Of a stretch of DNA of 46,063 bases, positions 8,499 through 17,553 are shown piece by piece. The notes below the pieces were generated by a model. The model worked only from the letters and a program-made list of their open reading frames with translations. It searched no databases and had not been told where the DNA came from. The translations under genes and the position numbers were made by a program. Each line of letters opens with the position of its first letter. The first letter of the stretch is position 1. The stretch is from Flavobacteriales bacterium (GTDB taxonomy: Bacteria; Bacteroidota; Bacteroidia; UBA10329): positions 1 to 46,063 of the forward strand of contig WGMW01000013.1 in assembly GCA_016124845.1 (NCBI GenBank). The letters are read 5' to 3'.

Positions 8499-10336
8499 TT
8501 TCTCTCTTTCGGAAAAGGATAAATTCCGTTAGTGTTGTTCAGATCGGCCAAACGCCCCGAAGGGTCAATCACAATCGACTCGATCTTTCGTTTCTTCAAA
8601 TCGACCTCAAAACTATACGTTGGATTGGTCCATTCCCAATCGGGCAGAACGGTTCGGTTCTCCTGGCCTTCGTCTGCGGGTTTTTCACCTCGCATCAGCC
8701 CTAAGGGAATGTAGTACCAACTTTCATTGCCCTCCTTGTCAACGATCTTTATGTCCAGCGGCATCGGAAATGGCCCATTGCGCTTTAGAACAATTTCCGT
8801 TCGACCTTTTTTCTCCTTGTCTAGTTCCTCAATGCTGTAATCAATGGTCTGAGTTGTGCCGACCCAAAGGTCCAAGAACCAGTTCAGTTCCAGGCCAGAT
8901 GTTTTTTCCATTACTCGAATGAAATCGTTCGGGTTCGGATGCTTGAATTTCCATTCATTGAAATAACGTTTCATGCCTTTCCAGAACGCCTCTTTGCCAA
9001 CGATGTATTCCAGCTGCATCAAAAAGATAGAGCCTTTCACGTAAGACGAAATGCTGTAACAGTAATTGGTCTGAAAATGGTCTGCATGCGTGGTGAGCGG
9101 TTCCTGTAGACCATTTGCATACAGATCGGCCATGGCCTTAATGTCGTTGGCATGAGGATTCTCCACGGGTTTCGGAGAAAGCGCATTCAGCACATGATCC
9201 TGTGCGTAAGAGGTAAACCCTTCATCCATCCATGGATACTTGGCCTCATTGGTGGCAAGCACACCGTAATACCAATTATGAAACGCCTCGTGAACCGTCA
9301 CACTCAAAAGGCCACCATACGTGGTTCCGGGGGCGATAAGCGTGGCCATGGGGTATTCCATGCCGCCATCTCCACCCTGAATGACCGAAAACTGCTTGTA
9401 TGGGTATTTGCCGAATTTCTCGTTCATAATGCCGAATGCGGCAACGAAATCATTCTCCAAGCGCGTCCAGTTTCTAACCGTATCTGGCTGATAGAAAAAG
9501 TGCAGAAGCGGTCCATCTGGAACCTGCTTGGTGTCGTGGATGTAATCGGGATCTGCCGCCCAAGCGATGTCGTGGACCTGTGGTGCCACAAAATGCCACG
9601 TGAGTTTCTCTCCCAATGGTTCTTTGACATCCGCATCGGAAACTGCGTATCCATGTCCAATCTCATTGGGGTTTTGCAGATAGCCTGTTCCTCCGACCGT
9701 ATACTTCTTATCGATGGAGATCTTCACATCAAAGTCGCCCCAAACACCATAGAACTCTCGGCCAACATACGGGTCGGAGTGCCATCCTTCGTAATCATAT
9801 TCGGCCATTTTCGGGTACCACTGCGTCATGGAATAATCAATGCCTTGCGCGTTATCTCTTCCGCTTCTGCGCACCTGCAACGGAACTTGCGAATGGAAAT
9901 CCATCAAGAACTCTGACTTCCCACCAGGAAGAATCGGTTCTGACAGTTTTACCTCAACCACCGTTCCCTGAATATGATATTCCAACGGCTTTCCGTCCTG
10001 TGTGAATTTGTCAATCTGGTGATAACCGATCTCATCCGGTTTCAACTTTGAGATTCTATCTCCCACGCGCGGATCCGGGTCAGGAATCGTTCTCGAACGG
10101 ATGTCCATCATGCTTCCGGGCTGAAACGCGTTGAAATACAGATGGTAGAAAACCTTGGTGAGTGTGTCAGGGGAATTGTTCGTATAAACCAACTTCTGTT
10201 TCCCTGAAAATTGATGTTTGGCCGCATCCATGTCAACTTCCATCTGATAGGAAACGTGCTGTTGCCAATAGCCGTGTTGAGCCATTGCCCCAAATGAAAA
10301 CAGGATTAAAAATGCCGTTGTTCCGAGTCTTTGCAT
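8495..10336 (-). CDS. Secreted M1-family metallopeptidase (second copy)
   Basis: 613 residues beginning with a signal peptide (MQRLGTTAFLILFSFGAMAQ). The catalytic set is complete: GGMEYP (324-329), HEAFH (349-353) and the third zinc ligand in WMDEGF (E372), with YSISSYVKGSIF further on giving the tyrosine region. The enzyme is an aminopeptidase-like gluzincin of the short, two-domain exported type. It starts 1 bp after the stop of oligopeptidase B upstream and overlaps the DUF192 gene by 4 bp. Sequence and length differ clearly from the M1 enzyme at 3108-5414, so this is not a recent duplication. Confidence 0.93.
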   Translation of the reverse strand: MQRLGTTAFLILFSFGAMAQHGYWQQHVSYQMEVDMDAAKHQFSGKQKLVYTNNSPDTLTKVFYHLYFNAFQPGSMMDIRSRTIPDPDPRVGDRISKLKPDEIGYHQIDKFTQDGKPLEYHIQGTVVEVKLSEPILPGGKSEFLMDFHSQVPLQVRRSGRDNAQGIDYSMTQWYPKMAEYDYEGWHSDPYVGREFYGVWGDFDVKISIDKKYTVGGTGYLQNPNEIGHGYAVSDADVKEPLGEKLTWHFVAPQVHDIAWAADPDYIHDTKQVPDGPLLHFFYQPDTVRNWTRLENDFVAAFGIMNEKFGKYPYKQFSVIQGGDGGMEYPMATLIAPGTTYGGLLSVTVHEAFHNWYYGVLATNEAKYPWMDEGFTSYAQDHVLNALSPKPVENPHANDIKAMADLYANGLQEPLTTHADHFQTNYCYSISSYVKGSIFLMQLEYIVGKEAFWKGMKRYFNEWKFKHPNPNDFIRVMEKTSGLELNWFLDLWVGTTQTIDYSIEELDKEKKGRTEIVLKRNGPFPMPLDIKIVDKEGNESWYYIPLGLMRGEKPADEGQENRTVLPDWEWTNPTYSFEVDLKKRKIESIVIDPSGRLADLNNTNGIYPFPKERK

Positions 10337-10337
10337 A

Positions 10338-12470
10338 TCATTCTTTTATTCCAACAAGTTTGAACATGAACGCGTATTCCATGGCCGTTTCCTTCAAACT
10401 TTCGAAGCGACCGCTGGCGCCTCCGTGTCCCGCCTCCATGTTGGTGTGAAGCAATAGAACGTTATTGTCCGTTTTCTTGTCCCTCAGCTTGGCCACCCAT
10501 TTGGCGGGTTCCCAATACTGAACCTGACTATCGTGCAGACCAGTTGTCACCAGCATGTTCGGATAATCCTGCCCCTTCACGTTATCGTATGGTGAGTAGC
10601 TCAATATGTAGTCGTAGTATTCTTTTTCGTTCGGGTTTCCCCATTCGTCATATTCGCCCGTTGTAAGCGGAATGCTCTCGTCCAGCATGGTCGTTATCAC
10701 ATCGACAAACGGAACCTGAGCGACCACGCCCTTCCAAAGATCGGGTCGCATGTTGACGACCGCTCCCATCAGCAGCCCTCCAGCAGACCCTCCCATGGCA
10801 AATAAATCATCTTTGGTGGTGTAACCTTTCTCGATGAGGAATTCTCCACAATTGATGAAATCCGTGAATGTGTTCTTCTTCTTAAGCAGTTTTCCGTCCT
10901 CGTACCATTGCCTTCCAAGATCCTGACCTCCACGGATATGCGCCAAGGCGTAAACGAAGCCACGGTCCAATAAACTCAGCCGTATTGAACTGAAATAGGG
11001 GTCCATGGTTGCCCCGTAGGAACCGTACGCATACAGCAATGTTGGGTTGACCCCGTCCTTTTTCAGGCCCTTCCTGTAAACGATTGACATCGGAACCTGC
11101 GTTCCATCGCCTGCCGTCACCATCACGCGCTCGGTCTGATAATTGTTCCTGTCGAAATCACCTAACACTTCCTGTTCTTTCAGTAGGGTTTTCTCTTGCG
11201 TTCGCATGTTGTAATCAAGCGTTGACCAAGGCGTGGTGAGCGAAGAATAACCGTAGCGAAGAACCTCGATGTCGAAATCCATGTTGGTGCCTATGTAGCT
11301 CGTGTAGGCTTCCTCGCCAAAATCCAAGTAATGCTCCGAACCCGTTTTCTGGTCGATGATTCGCAGCTGTGGCAGTCCAGCCGTTCGCTCTGCCACCACC
11401 AGATAATTTCTGAATATTTCGATGTTTTCAAGCAGAGTCTCTGGACGATGCGCAATAACCTCTTTCCAGTTTTCCTTCCCTGGTTTTGAAACTGGAGTCT
11501 CCATCAACCGAAAATTCTTCGCGTTCCAGTTTGTAACGATATAGAACTTGTCTCCGAAATGGGAGACGTTGTACTCGTGATCTCTTTCGCGCGCCTGTAT
11601 GACCGTGAATTCACCCGTTGGGTTGTTTGCATCAAGCATTCGATATTCTGAAGACACCGTTTGAAACGAGCCAATGAAGATGTAATCCTTGCTTTTGGTA
11701 CGCCACGCATAGCAGGTAAAGGTCTCATCCTTCTCTAAATAAACCTCAAAATCTTCGCGCACATCTGCGCCCAATTCGTGACGAAGAATTCGGTTTGTTC
11801 TTAGTGTCTCGGTGTCTTTTCCAATATAGAAAAAGGTCTTGTTGTCCTTGGCCCAAGCTCCTCCACCAGCGCAATTGGCAATGGTCTCGTAGTACATTTC
11901 TCCCGTGTCCAGATTTTTGAAATGAATGGTATAAAGCCTCCTACTTACCGTGTCGATTCCGAACGCAGCGATCTTGTTGTCATCACTTATTTCAATTCTC
12001 CCCAAAGAGAAATAGTCGTGTCCTTCGGCCAATTCATTCTCATCAAGGAACACTTCCTCGGGCGCATCCAACGAGCCTTTTTTTCTGCAATGTATCCTAT
12101 ACTCCCTCCCTCCCTCGTAGCGCGTGTAATAGTAGTATCCGTTGTCCATGTACGGCACGCTTTCGTCATCTTCTTTGATGCGGCTTCTCATTTCCTTGTA
12201 CAGGTCATCCTGAAACTGCTTGGTGTCTGCCAGTTCGTGTTCCGTGTAGGCGTTCTCCTCTTCCAGATAGTTGATCACTTCTGGGTTTTCGCGCTCTCTC
12301 AGCCAGAAATAATTGTCAACGCGTGTGTGACCATGAATGGTCATTTCATATGGCTCGATGGCCGCAATTGGTGGTTTCATCGCCTTATTTGCTTCCTGAT
12401 TCTGTTCGCTACAACCCGAAACAACGTTTGTCATTAAAAGGCTACATGTGCCATTATTCTGCCGTGCCAT
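10338..12470 (-). CDS. ptrB: Oligopeptidase B-like prolyl-oligopeptidase family serine peptidase
   Basis: 710 residues from ATG 12470. The N-terminal half is the beta-propeller; the C-terminal alpha/beta hydrolase domain carries the triad Ser562 (in GGSAGG), Asp647 (in GLHDSQV) and His682 (in EAGHGG). The acidic SYSPYDN and the YAYGSYG blocks are typical of oligopeptidase B, which cuts short peptides after Lys or Arg. The start is uncertain: ATG 12470 overlaps the upstream gene by 17 bp, ATG 12434 would leave a stub ending in a lipobox-like VVSGC, and ATG 12380 (MKPPIAAIEP) is the usual start of the cytoplasmic enzyme. It may be a lipoprotein with an eroded signal, or cytoplasmic. Confidence 0.9.
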   Translation of the reverse strand: MARQNNGTCSLLMTNVVSGCSEQNQEANKAMKPPIAAIEPYEMTIHGHTRVDNYFWLRERENPEVINYLEEENAYTEHELADTKQFQDDLYKEMRSRIKEDDESVPYMDNGYYYYTRYEGGREYRIHCRKKGSLDAPEEVFLDENELAEGHDYFSLGRIEISDDNKIAAFGIDTVSRRLYTIHFKNLDTGEMYYETIANCAGGGAWAKDNKTFFYIGKDTETLRTNRILRHELGADVREDFEVYLEKDETFTCYAWRTKSKDYIFIGSFQTVSSEYRMLDANNPTGEFTVIQARERDHEYNVSHFGDKFYIVTNWNAKNFRLMETPVSKPGKENWKEVIAHRPETLLENIEIFRNYLVVAERTAGLPQLRIIDQKTGSEHYLDFGEEAYTSYIGTNMDFDIEVLRYGYSSLTTPWSTLDYNMRTQEKTLLKEQEVLGDFDRNNYQTERVMVTAGDGTQVPMSIVYRKGLKKDGVNPTLLYAYGSYGATMDPYFSSIRLSLLDRGFVYALAHIRGGQDLGRQWYEDGKLLKKKNTFTDFINCGEFLIEKGYTTKDDLFAMGGSAGGLLMGAVVNMRPDLWKGVVAQVPFVDVITTMLDESIPLTTGEYDEWGNPNEKEYYDYILSYSPYDNVKGQDYPNMLVTTGLHDSQVQYWEPAKWVAKLRDKKTDNNVLLLHTNMEAGHGGASGRFESLKETAMEYAFMFKLVGIKE

Positions 12471-13812
12471 CTTTCTTCAGCGCAACTTTGAATTCGAGTC
12501 CATAGGCCTTTCGAAAATCTTTATTTATCCAGTTGTCAGGATCCTCTGAAAAATCTTCAAAGTAAAGGACTCCATTATAACTTAATGGTTCAACAAATAA
12601 TGTGTCTTGACCCTTGTGTGAGAATATGGTATTCAAGCGTCTGTCATAGTTTGATTTCAGTTGTTCTGCACTGCTCAATTCTGCGCCAAAACCAGTAAAA
12701 AGCCTCAGACAAAGACCAACAACTCCCAAAACAGAAAACGGTACGACCAAGGCTCTTGTTCGAACTGAGATGAATGAACAAAACCAAAGCCCATAAACTA
12801 ATGCCATTGCCAAAAAAAGAAAGGAATGTAACGACAGAACGCGTGTCCATTCGCAATACCCTGTCACAATCACGAAGATGAGTTCGTGTACCACGGCAAA
12901 CCCCATATAAACAACAATCGGGACAAACCAGACCCAGATTTTCTCTGGTTTTAGGTCCCGCTCTGCTCCAGACAAAACGGGATACGCAGCTAAAAGCGCC
13001 AACAATATTCTGTCCGTCTTGGCCAGATTGTAAGACACAAGCAGATTGTGGAGCCCGACCTTGAACTGCGAAGCCATGAACGAAACGGAATTTCCGTGTT
13101 CACTCATCCTCACATAATTGCCAGGAGCAACCAGATAGATCAGTAGAAAAGCGCACAGTCCTGCCCCAAGCAAAAGCCATTTTCTTCGGTTCTTCCACTT
13201 GAGTATGATGCTGGCAAGACACAACAGGGCGATGAAGCCAAAAACAATCAAAGAATAGGTAGCACGGCTTTGCATGACAAACGCCAAGGGAACCATGGAC
13301 GCAATGACACGACCCTGAATCAATAATGCTGCTCCAAGCTGTAAGAATATCAATGGGGTCAGGTAAGCCGTTCCGATAAGCCAGTGCCATATCTCCGATC
13401 TATTGGGCGAAATCAGATAAAGCGTTACCTGAAAAACCAAGGAGAGAAACAACCGTTGATCTAGGTTCCATGCGAGGCAAAACCTGTTTGAGATACTTGT
13501 GATCAGCGTCAACGAAGAGAACAAAAGAACAAGTTTTACGGAAAATAGGACAACGAAGGGGGGCACCCCGATAGCCACCGCCCGCATGAATAGCCCCTGA
13601 ACAATCATGGAAAGGAACGGACCCTCCCATCCAAAATAAAATCGCCAAGCGTAGCTCAGACCAGGGATTCCGTCTGTAGCATAGTCGATTCCAGAGAAAT
13701 CATCAGCACTAAGGCAATAGTTATAATCCAGAAAAAGATGATAAAGCGAAAAACCTACCGCAAGAACAACTAACTGCGCTATTATCAATCTGTTTTCTAC
13801 AACCCGTCTCAT
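12454..13812 (-). CDS. DUF6056-like multi-pass membrane protein
   Basis: 452 residues with roughly ten or eleven membrane segments. The first periplasmic loop has SADDFSGID after the first segment, an acidic pair placed as in polytopic GT-C-type glycosyltransferases and the DUF6056 family, which often accompany GtrB-like GT2 genes. NRSEIWHWLIGTAY is a second conserved-looking block. The C-terminal 75 residues are a soluble tail. It follows the GT2 gene by 17 bp and overlaps oligopeptidase B by 17 bp. I infer transfer of a lipid-linked sugar on the outer face of the inner membrane; no activity is proven by sequence. Confidence 0.75.
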   Translation of the reverse strand: MRRVVENRLIIAQLVVLAVGFSLYHLFLDYNYCLSADDFSGIDYATDGIPGLSYAWRFYFGWEGPFLSMIVQGLFMRAVAIGVPPFVVLFSVKLVLLFSSLTLITSISNRFCLAWNLDQRLFLSLVFQVTLYLISPNRSEIWHWLIGTAYLTPLIFLQLGAALLIQGRVIASMVPLAFVMQSRATYSLIVFGFIALLCLASIILKWKNRRKWLLLGAGLCAFLLIYLVAPGNYVRMSEHGNSVSFMASQFKVGLHNLLVSYNLAKTDRILLALLAAYPVLSGAERDLKPEKIWVWFVPIVVYMGFAVVHELIFVIVTGYCEWTRVLSLHSFLFLAMALVYGLWFCSFISVRTRALVVPFSVLGVVGLCLRLFTGFGAELSSAEQLKSNYDRRLNTIFSHKGQDTLFVEPLSYNGVLYFEDFSEDPDNWINKDFRKAYGLEFKVALKKDGTAE

Positions 13813-13829
13813 TTAATCCAATCTATGGC

Positions 13830-14591
13830 CTAAAATATCTTTTCGATAACGAACAGTGGCTGCGAACCTTTAGCCAAGCATGTCTTCCACAAATAATGGA
13901 GGACCGATACTCTACGCGATGCAAAGAAAAGCAGGGTTCTGGTTGCCAGACTCACCTTTCGCCCCATTGTCCACATAGACTCCCCAATCTGCCGGCTGCT
14001 CTTTGTAAAGGAAACTTCCCTGAACTCGCGTCCAGGGGATAGTAAAAGATAGAGGTTATTTATTCCATGTTGCGCCTGTTTTTGTAGCTGCCGCTTTAGG
14101 GTCTGGTCGAATAAGCAGAAATCGAATCCTCCGCTCGGAAGTGTGGGAATAATTCTTTTCATGAGATGATGAAATATCCAAGGCAATGGACTTGATGCCA
14201 TCGCCCTCACAGAAACCAGCTTTTTTCCGACAACCACCTTATACCCTTTTGTCCATTGCGTATACATTGAGATGATGGTTTCTGGCGGGTCTTGAAGATC
14301 GGCCGCCATAACAACAATACAATCGCCTTCTGTATGCTGAAGTCCCGCAATGATTGCTCCGTACGAGCCGACATTTGACCTAAGTTTAAGTACCGTTATT
14401 CTTTGCGGGTCTTTCTTCTTGAATTCGAGCAACTTACCGAGAGTGCCATCGCCTGATGCGTCATCCACCATCACATACTCGAACTCAACATCCTCTGGAA
14501 AACGATTCTCGTTTTCAATCAAAGCCGCTGTAGTTACTGGAATGTTTCCCTCGTTGAAATAGCATGGAATGATTACCGAGATTTTAGGCAT
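13830..14591 (-). CDS. GT2 glycosyltransferase lacking the usual C-terminal membrane pair
   Basis: 253 residues. GT-A fold of the DPM1/GtrB type: ISVIIPCYFNEGN at the N-terminus, VMVDDASGDGT (about 40-50) and the metal-site AADLQDPPE (about 96-104). Relatives normally continue with two C-terminal membrane helices; here the protein stops after about 250 residues with a hydrophobic-basic tail (VSVLHYLWKTCLAKGS). It probably makes a polyprenyl-phosphate sugar used by the DUF6056 protein encoded next. It overlaps the DegT aminotransferase gene by 8 bp. Confidence 0.88.
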   Translation of the reverse strand: MPKISVIIPCYFNEGNIPVTTAALIENENRFPEDVEFEYVMVDDASGDGTLGKLLEFKKKDPQRITVLKLRSNVGSYGAIIAGLQHTEGDCIVVMAADLQDPPETIISMYTQWTKGYKVVVGKKLVSVRAMASSPLPWIFHHLMKRIIPTLPSGGFDFCLFDQTLKRQLQKQAQHGINNLYLLLSPGREFREVSFTKSSRQIGESMWTMGRKVSLATRTLLFFASRRVSVLHYLWKTCLAKGSQPLFVIEKIF

Positions 14592-15690
14592 GGTAAAACG
14601 CTTTCGTGGTGTTATTTACGTATTCCTGCTGTTCCTCGGTGATTCCAACGAACATCGGAAGACTCAGACTCGTCTCTGCTATTCTTTCAGCTATTGGAAA
14701 TGACCCTTTTCTGTAACCGAGATACGCATACGCTTCTTGTAGGTGTGGTGGTTTTGGATAGTGAATCGCGGTTTCCACACCGCTCTTGGCCAAGTGTTGA
14801 CGCAGCCCGTCCCGCTTTTCTGTTCGAATCACGTATTGGTGGTAAACATGAGGCCTTGTAGATGTCGCTTTTGGCAGAATCAAATCTCCGATTCCTGCCA
14901 GTTGCTCGTGATACCTGTTGGCTATTTTCTTGCGCTCAGCGTTCCATTTATTGAGGTGTTTCAGCTTAATCGAGAGAAACGCGGCCTGTAATTCATCCAA
15001 GCGGCTGTTTTGGCCAATGATCGCGTGCTCATTCTTTTGCATGGAACCGTAGTGACAGAGCATTCTCAATCGGTTTGCCAGTTGCTCGTTGTCCGTGGTT
15101 ATCGCGCCAGCATCTCCCAAAGCGCCCAAATTCTTGGTCGGGTAAAAGCTGGTCGCATTCAGATGTCCCCATGAACCCGTTCGTTTGCCCGCAACCTCGG
15201 CTCCATGTGCCTGCGCATTATCCTCAATTACAAACAAACCCCGTTTCTCTGCCAATTCCATAATCGAATTCATTTCACATGTCTGACCGAAAAAATGAAT
15301 CGGAATGATCGCCTTTGTTCTTGGAGAAATGGCTGATTCAATCCTATTCGGATCAATGTTGAAGGTCCGCTCGTTCGGCTCCACAAAAACAGGAATGGCA
15401 CCAACCTGAGATACGGCCATGACCGTAGCGATGTATGCATTGGAGGGAAGAACGACCTCATCGCCCGACCCAATTTCCAAAGCTCGCAACGATAGAATGA
15501 GCGCGTCCGTGCCGCTGTTTACCCCAATGGCAAACTTGGTCTCGCAAAATTCCGCGAATTCCTTTTCAAACCGTTCGAGTCGGCCTCCCAGAATAAATTG
15601 ATTGCTTGCATATACCTCACTAAATGCCTGCTCCATTTCTTGTTGAATGGCTGCATGAATCGGGTTCAGGTCTATGAACGGAACTTTCAT
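14584..15690 (-). CDS. DegT/DnrJ/EryC1/StrS sugar aminotransferase (FdtB/QdtB-like)
   Basis: 368 residues from ATG 15690 (MKVPFIDLNPIHAAI); a GTG six codons earlier is less likely. PLP-dependent fold type I enzyme: GVNSGTDALILSLRAL binds the phosphate, EDNAQAHGAE carries the PLP-ring aspartate, and SFYPTKNLGALGDAGAI holds the Schiff-base lysine (about K186). The N-terminal FIDL block and sequence type fit aminotransferases that act on nucleotide 3-keto-6-deoxy sugars. With WecD and WecE upstream the operon can build at least two amino sugars; the sugar dehydratase genes are not in this window. Confidence 0.9.
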   Translation of the reverse strand: MKVPFIDLNPIHAAIQQEMEQAFSEVYASNQFILGGRLERFEKEFAEFCETKFAIGVNSGTDALILSLRALEIGSGDEVVLPSNAYIATVMAVSQVGAIPVFVEPNERTFNIDPNRIESAISPRTKAIIPIHFFGQTCEMNSIMELAEKRGLFVIEDNAQAHGAEVAGKRTGSWGHLNATSFYPTKNLGALGDAGAITTDNEQLANRLRMLCHYGSMQKNEHAIIGQNSRLDELQAAFLSIKLKHLNKWNAERKKIANRYHEQLAGIGDLILPKATSTRPHVYHQYVIRTEKRDGLRQHLAKSGVETAIHYPKPPHLQEAYAYLGYRKGSFPIAERIAETSLSLPMFVGITEEQQEYVNNTTKAFYHA

Positions 15691-15737
15691 TTTTCGTTCT
15701 TGCGCCACATCGGTTCGCCCGTGGCTTTAGCTTGGAA

Positions 15738-16883
15738 TCAGCTGTAAAAGCGATTCACTTCGTCCACCACACGAGCCACATCCGCATCGTCAAGATCCAG
15801 GTGAAGTGGAAGCCTGACCAGACACTCGCTGTATCTGTCCGTGTTTGTCAATGGTTGACCTTTGTATTGGTCGCCAAAGAACCGCGCCTTGTGCAGTGAT
15901 TGGTAATGGAAAACGCTATGGATCTCATTCTTTTTGAGGTGCGCAATGAGTTCGCCTCGTTGATTCTCATTATCACAAACCAGATAGAACATGTGGGCGT
16001 TATTGGTCGCATAATCAGGAATGGATGGCCCTTTGACCGATCCGTTCTGGAATAGACCAGACATGCCTTCCCAGTACTGCTTCCAAATTACTTTTCGTCT
16101 ATCCTGAATTTCTTCGGCTTTTTCAAACTGCGCATAAAGAAAGGCCGCCACAATCTCGGATGGTAGAAACGATGAGCCGATATCCACCCAGCCGTATTTG
16201 TCTATCTCTCCACGCCAGAAAGCCGCGCGGTTGGTCCCCTTTTCCCAAATGATCTCTGCCCGTTTTTCGAACTCAGTGTCATTGATCATTAGGGCGCCTC
16301 CTTCCCCGCATTGGATATTCTTGGTCTCGTGGAATGAATACGTCCCAAAATGACCGATACTTCCCAATGCTTTTTTTATCCCGTCAGCTCCAATGAAATA
16401 GCTGTCAATACCCTGTGCCGCATCTTCAACCACAAAAAGACCGTGTTTTTTGGCCAAAGTCATGATCCTGTCCATGTCGCAGGCCACACCCGCGTAGTGA
16501 ACGCAGACGATTGCCTTCGTTTTTGGAGTAATCTCCTCTTCAATGAGGGATTCATCCATTCCTGGGTGATCCTGACGGCTATCAACAAAAACCACCTTCG
16601 CGCCCCTCAAAATGAACGCATTGGCCGTGGAGACAAACGTGAATGAAGGCATAATCACCTCGTCCCCTTCCCGAATGTTCGCCAGGATGGCCGACATCTC
16701 CAAGGCGTCCGTGCATGAAGTGGTAAGCAAGGTTTTGTTTGCTCCCGTGTGGCGGGTTATCCATTCCTGGCACTTTTTGGTGAACATGCCATTGCCTGAG
16801 ATCTTCCCAGAATCTACCGCCTCAATGATGTACTTCGTCTCGTTGCCTGTGAGGTATGGCTTATTGAACGGTAAATGCTTCAT
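15738..16883 (-). CDS. wecE: dTDP-4-amino-4,6-dideoxygalactose transaminase (WecE/RffA)
   Basis: 381 residues from ATG 16883 (MKHLPFNKPYLTG), close to the usual length of about 376; the frame is open upstream but antisense-like inside the wecD gene. WecE aminates dTDP-4-keto-6-deoxyglucose to dTDP-4-amino-4,6-dideoxygalactose. Marks are TTSCTDALEMSA, EDAAQGIDSYF and the PLP lysine in SFHETKNIQCGEGGAL (K188); the HETKN sequence is characteristic of this subfamily. It overlaps the wecD gene by 23 bp. Product and substrate fit the acyltransferase encoded just upstream. Confidence 0.93.
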   Translation of the reverse strand: MKHLPFNKPYLTGNETKYIIEAVDSGKISGNGMFTKKCQEWITRHTGANKTLLTTSCTDALEMSAILANIREGDEVIMPSFTFVSTANAFILRGAKVVFVDSRQDHPGMDESLIEEEITPKTKAIVCVHYAGVACDMDRIMTLAKKHGLFVVEDAAQGIDSYFIGADGIKKALGSIGHFGTYSFHETKNIQCGEGGALMINDTEFEKRAEIIWEKGTNRAAFWRGEIDKYGWVDIGSSFLPSEIVAAFLYAQFEKAEEIQDRRKVIWKQYWEGMSGLFQNGSVKGPSIPDYATNNAHMFYLVCDNENQRGELIAHLKKNEIHSVFHYQSLHKARFFGDQYKGQPLTNTDRYSECLVRLPLHLDLDDADVARVVDEVNRFYS

Positions 16884-17553
16884 TCCAATAATTGTAGATG
16901 TAGGTTTCACTAATCCGTTTGAATCCAAAATGCTCATAGACGGCACACGCTGAACTGTTTTTCCCCTGTGTTGCCACCCTGAGTTCGCGGTCTCCCCTAA
17001 CGAAACTGATGGCATCAGCAGCTTGGAGCAATTTACGCCCAATTCCTTTTCCCCGATGCCCTTCTGCCACTGCAAACAGGCCAATGGCTGAAACTCCATT
17101 GCCGTCATCACCCAAAGTGAGAATCCCGCCAGGTTTTTCATCGATCAGAACCGTTAGCGTTCGATAGGCGATTTCCTTCTTCATGCTACGCTCCACCCAG
17201 ATGCCGTACATCTTTTCGAAATCCGAATGCTTGAAATTCTGATCGAGCGCAAAACGGGACCAGACTCCACTCTGTAGCCCGATGGCTTTCATTTCCTCCA
17301 TCAACTCAACAGGTGCCTCCACGACCTCCATTGGAAATTCCCGGTTTACGGGTTCCTTTCCAAAAACCACCTTCGTATCTCCGCATGAAAGTAGGTCGGA
17401 ATCAATCTCTTTCTGGCTTGTGACGTAAACCAGTTTCATTTCACTCGTCAAATTCTTGAGGTCACTCTCGTCAAACGGTCCACTCTCCAATTTGATAATG
17501 CCCACAGGATATCCGAAAAAGTTCGAATCCCATTCCAACTTGGCCACCTTCAT
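16861..17553 (-). CDS. wecD: dTDP-4-amino-4,6-dideoxygalactose N-acetyltransferase (WecD/RffC-like)
   Basis: 230 residues. The N-terminal block LEWDSNFFGYPVG is the WecD hallmark; the GNAT domain is C-terminal, with acetyl-CoA loop EGHRGKGIGRKLL (about 165-176) and the ACAVYEHFGF motif. WecD acetylates the WecE product to give dTDP-Fuc4NAc, a sugar donor for surface glycans. It overlaps the GT2 gene by 4 bp and wecE by 23 bp. No enterobacterial common antigen genes are nearby, so the sugar probably goes into a different glycan. Confidence 0.88.
   Translation of the reverse strand: MKVAKLEWDSNFFGYPVGIIKLESGPFDESDLKNLTSEMKLVYVTSQKEIDSDLLSCGDTKVVFGKEPVNREFPMEVVEAPVELMEEMKAIGLQSGVWSRFALDQNFKHSDFEKMYGIWVERSMKKEIAYRTLTVLIDEKPGGILTLGDDGNGVSAIGLFAVAEGHRGKGIGRKLLQAADAISFVRGDRELRVATQGKNSSACAVYEHFGFKRISETYIYNYWNEAFTVQ

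Noticed and set aside
9590-9620. Another CACGTG (parS-like core) inside the second M1 gene
   Set aside because: Flanking bases do not fit the parS consensus (TGCCACGTGAGTTT), and it is inside a conserved coding region.
3108-12470. Long open frames opposite the peptidase genes (for example 4635-5441 and 9152-9916)
   Set aside because: They are antisense to genes with clear family motifs, have no plausible start context and no recognisable domains.
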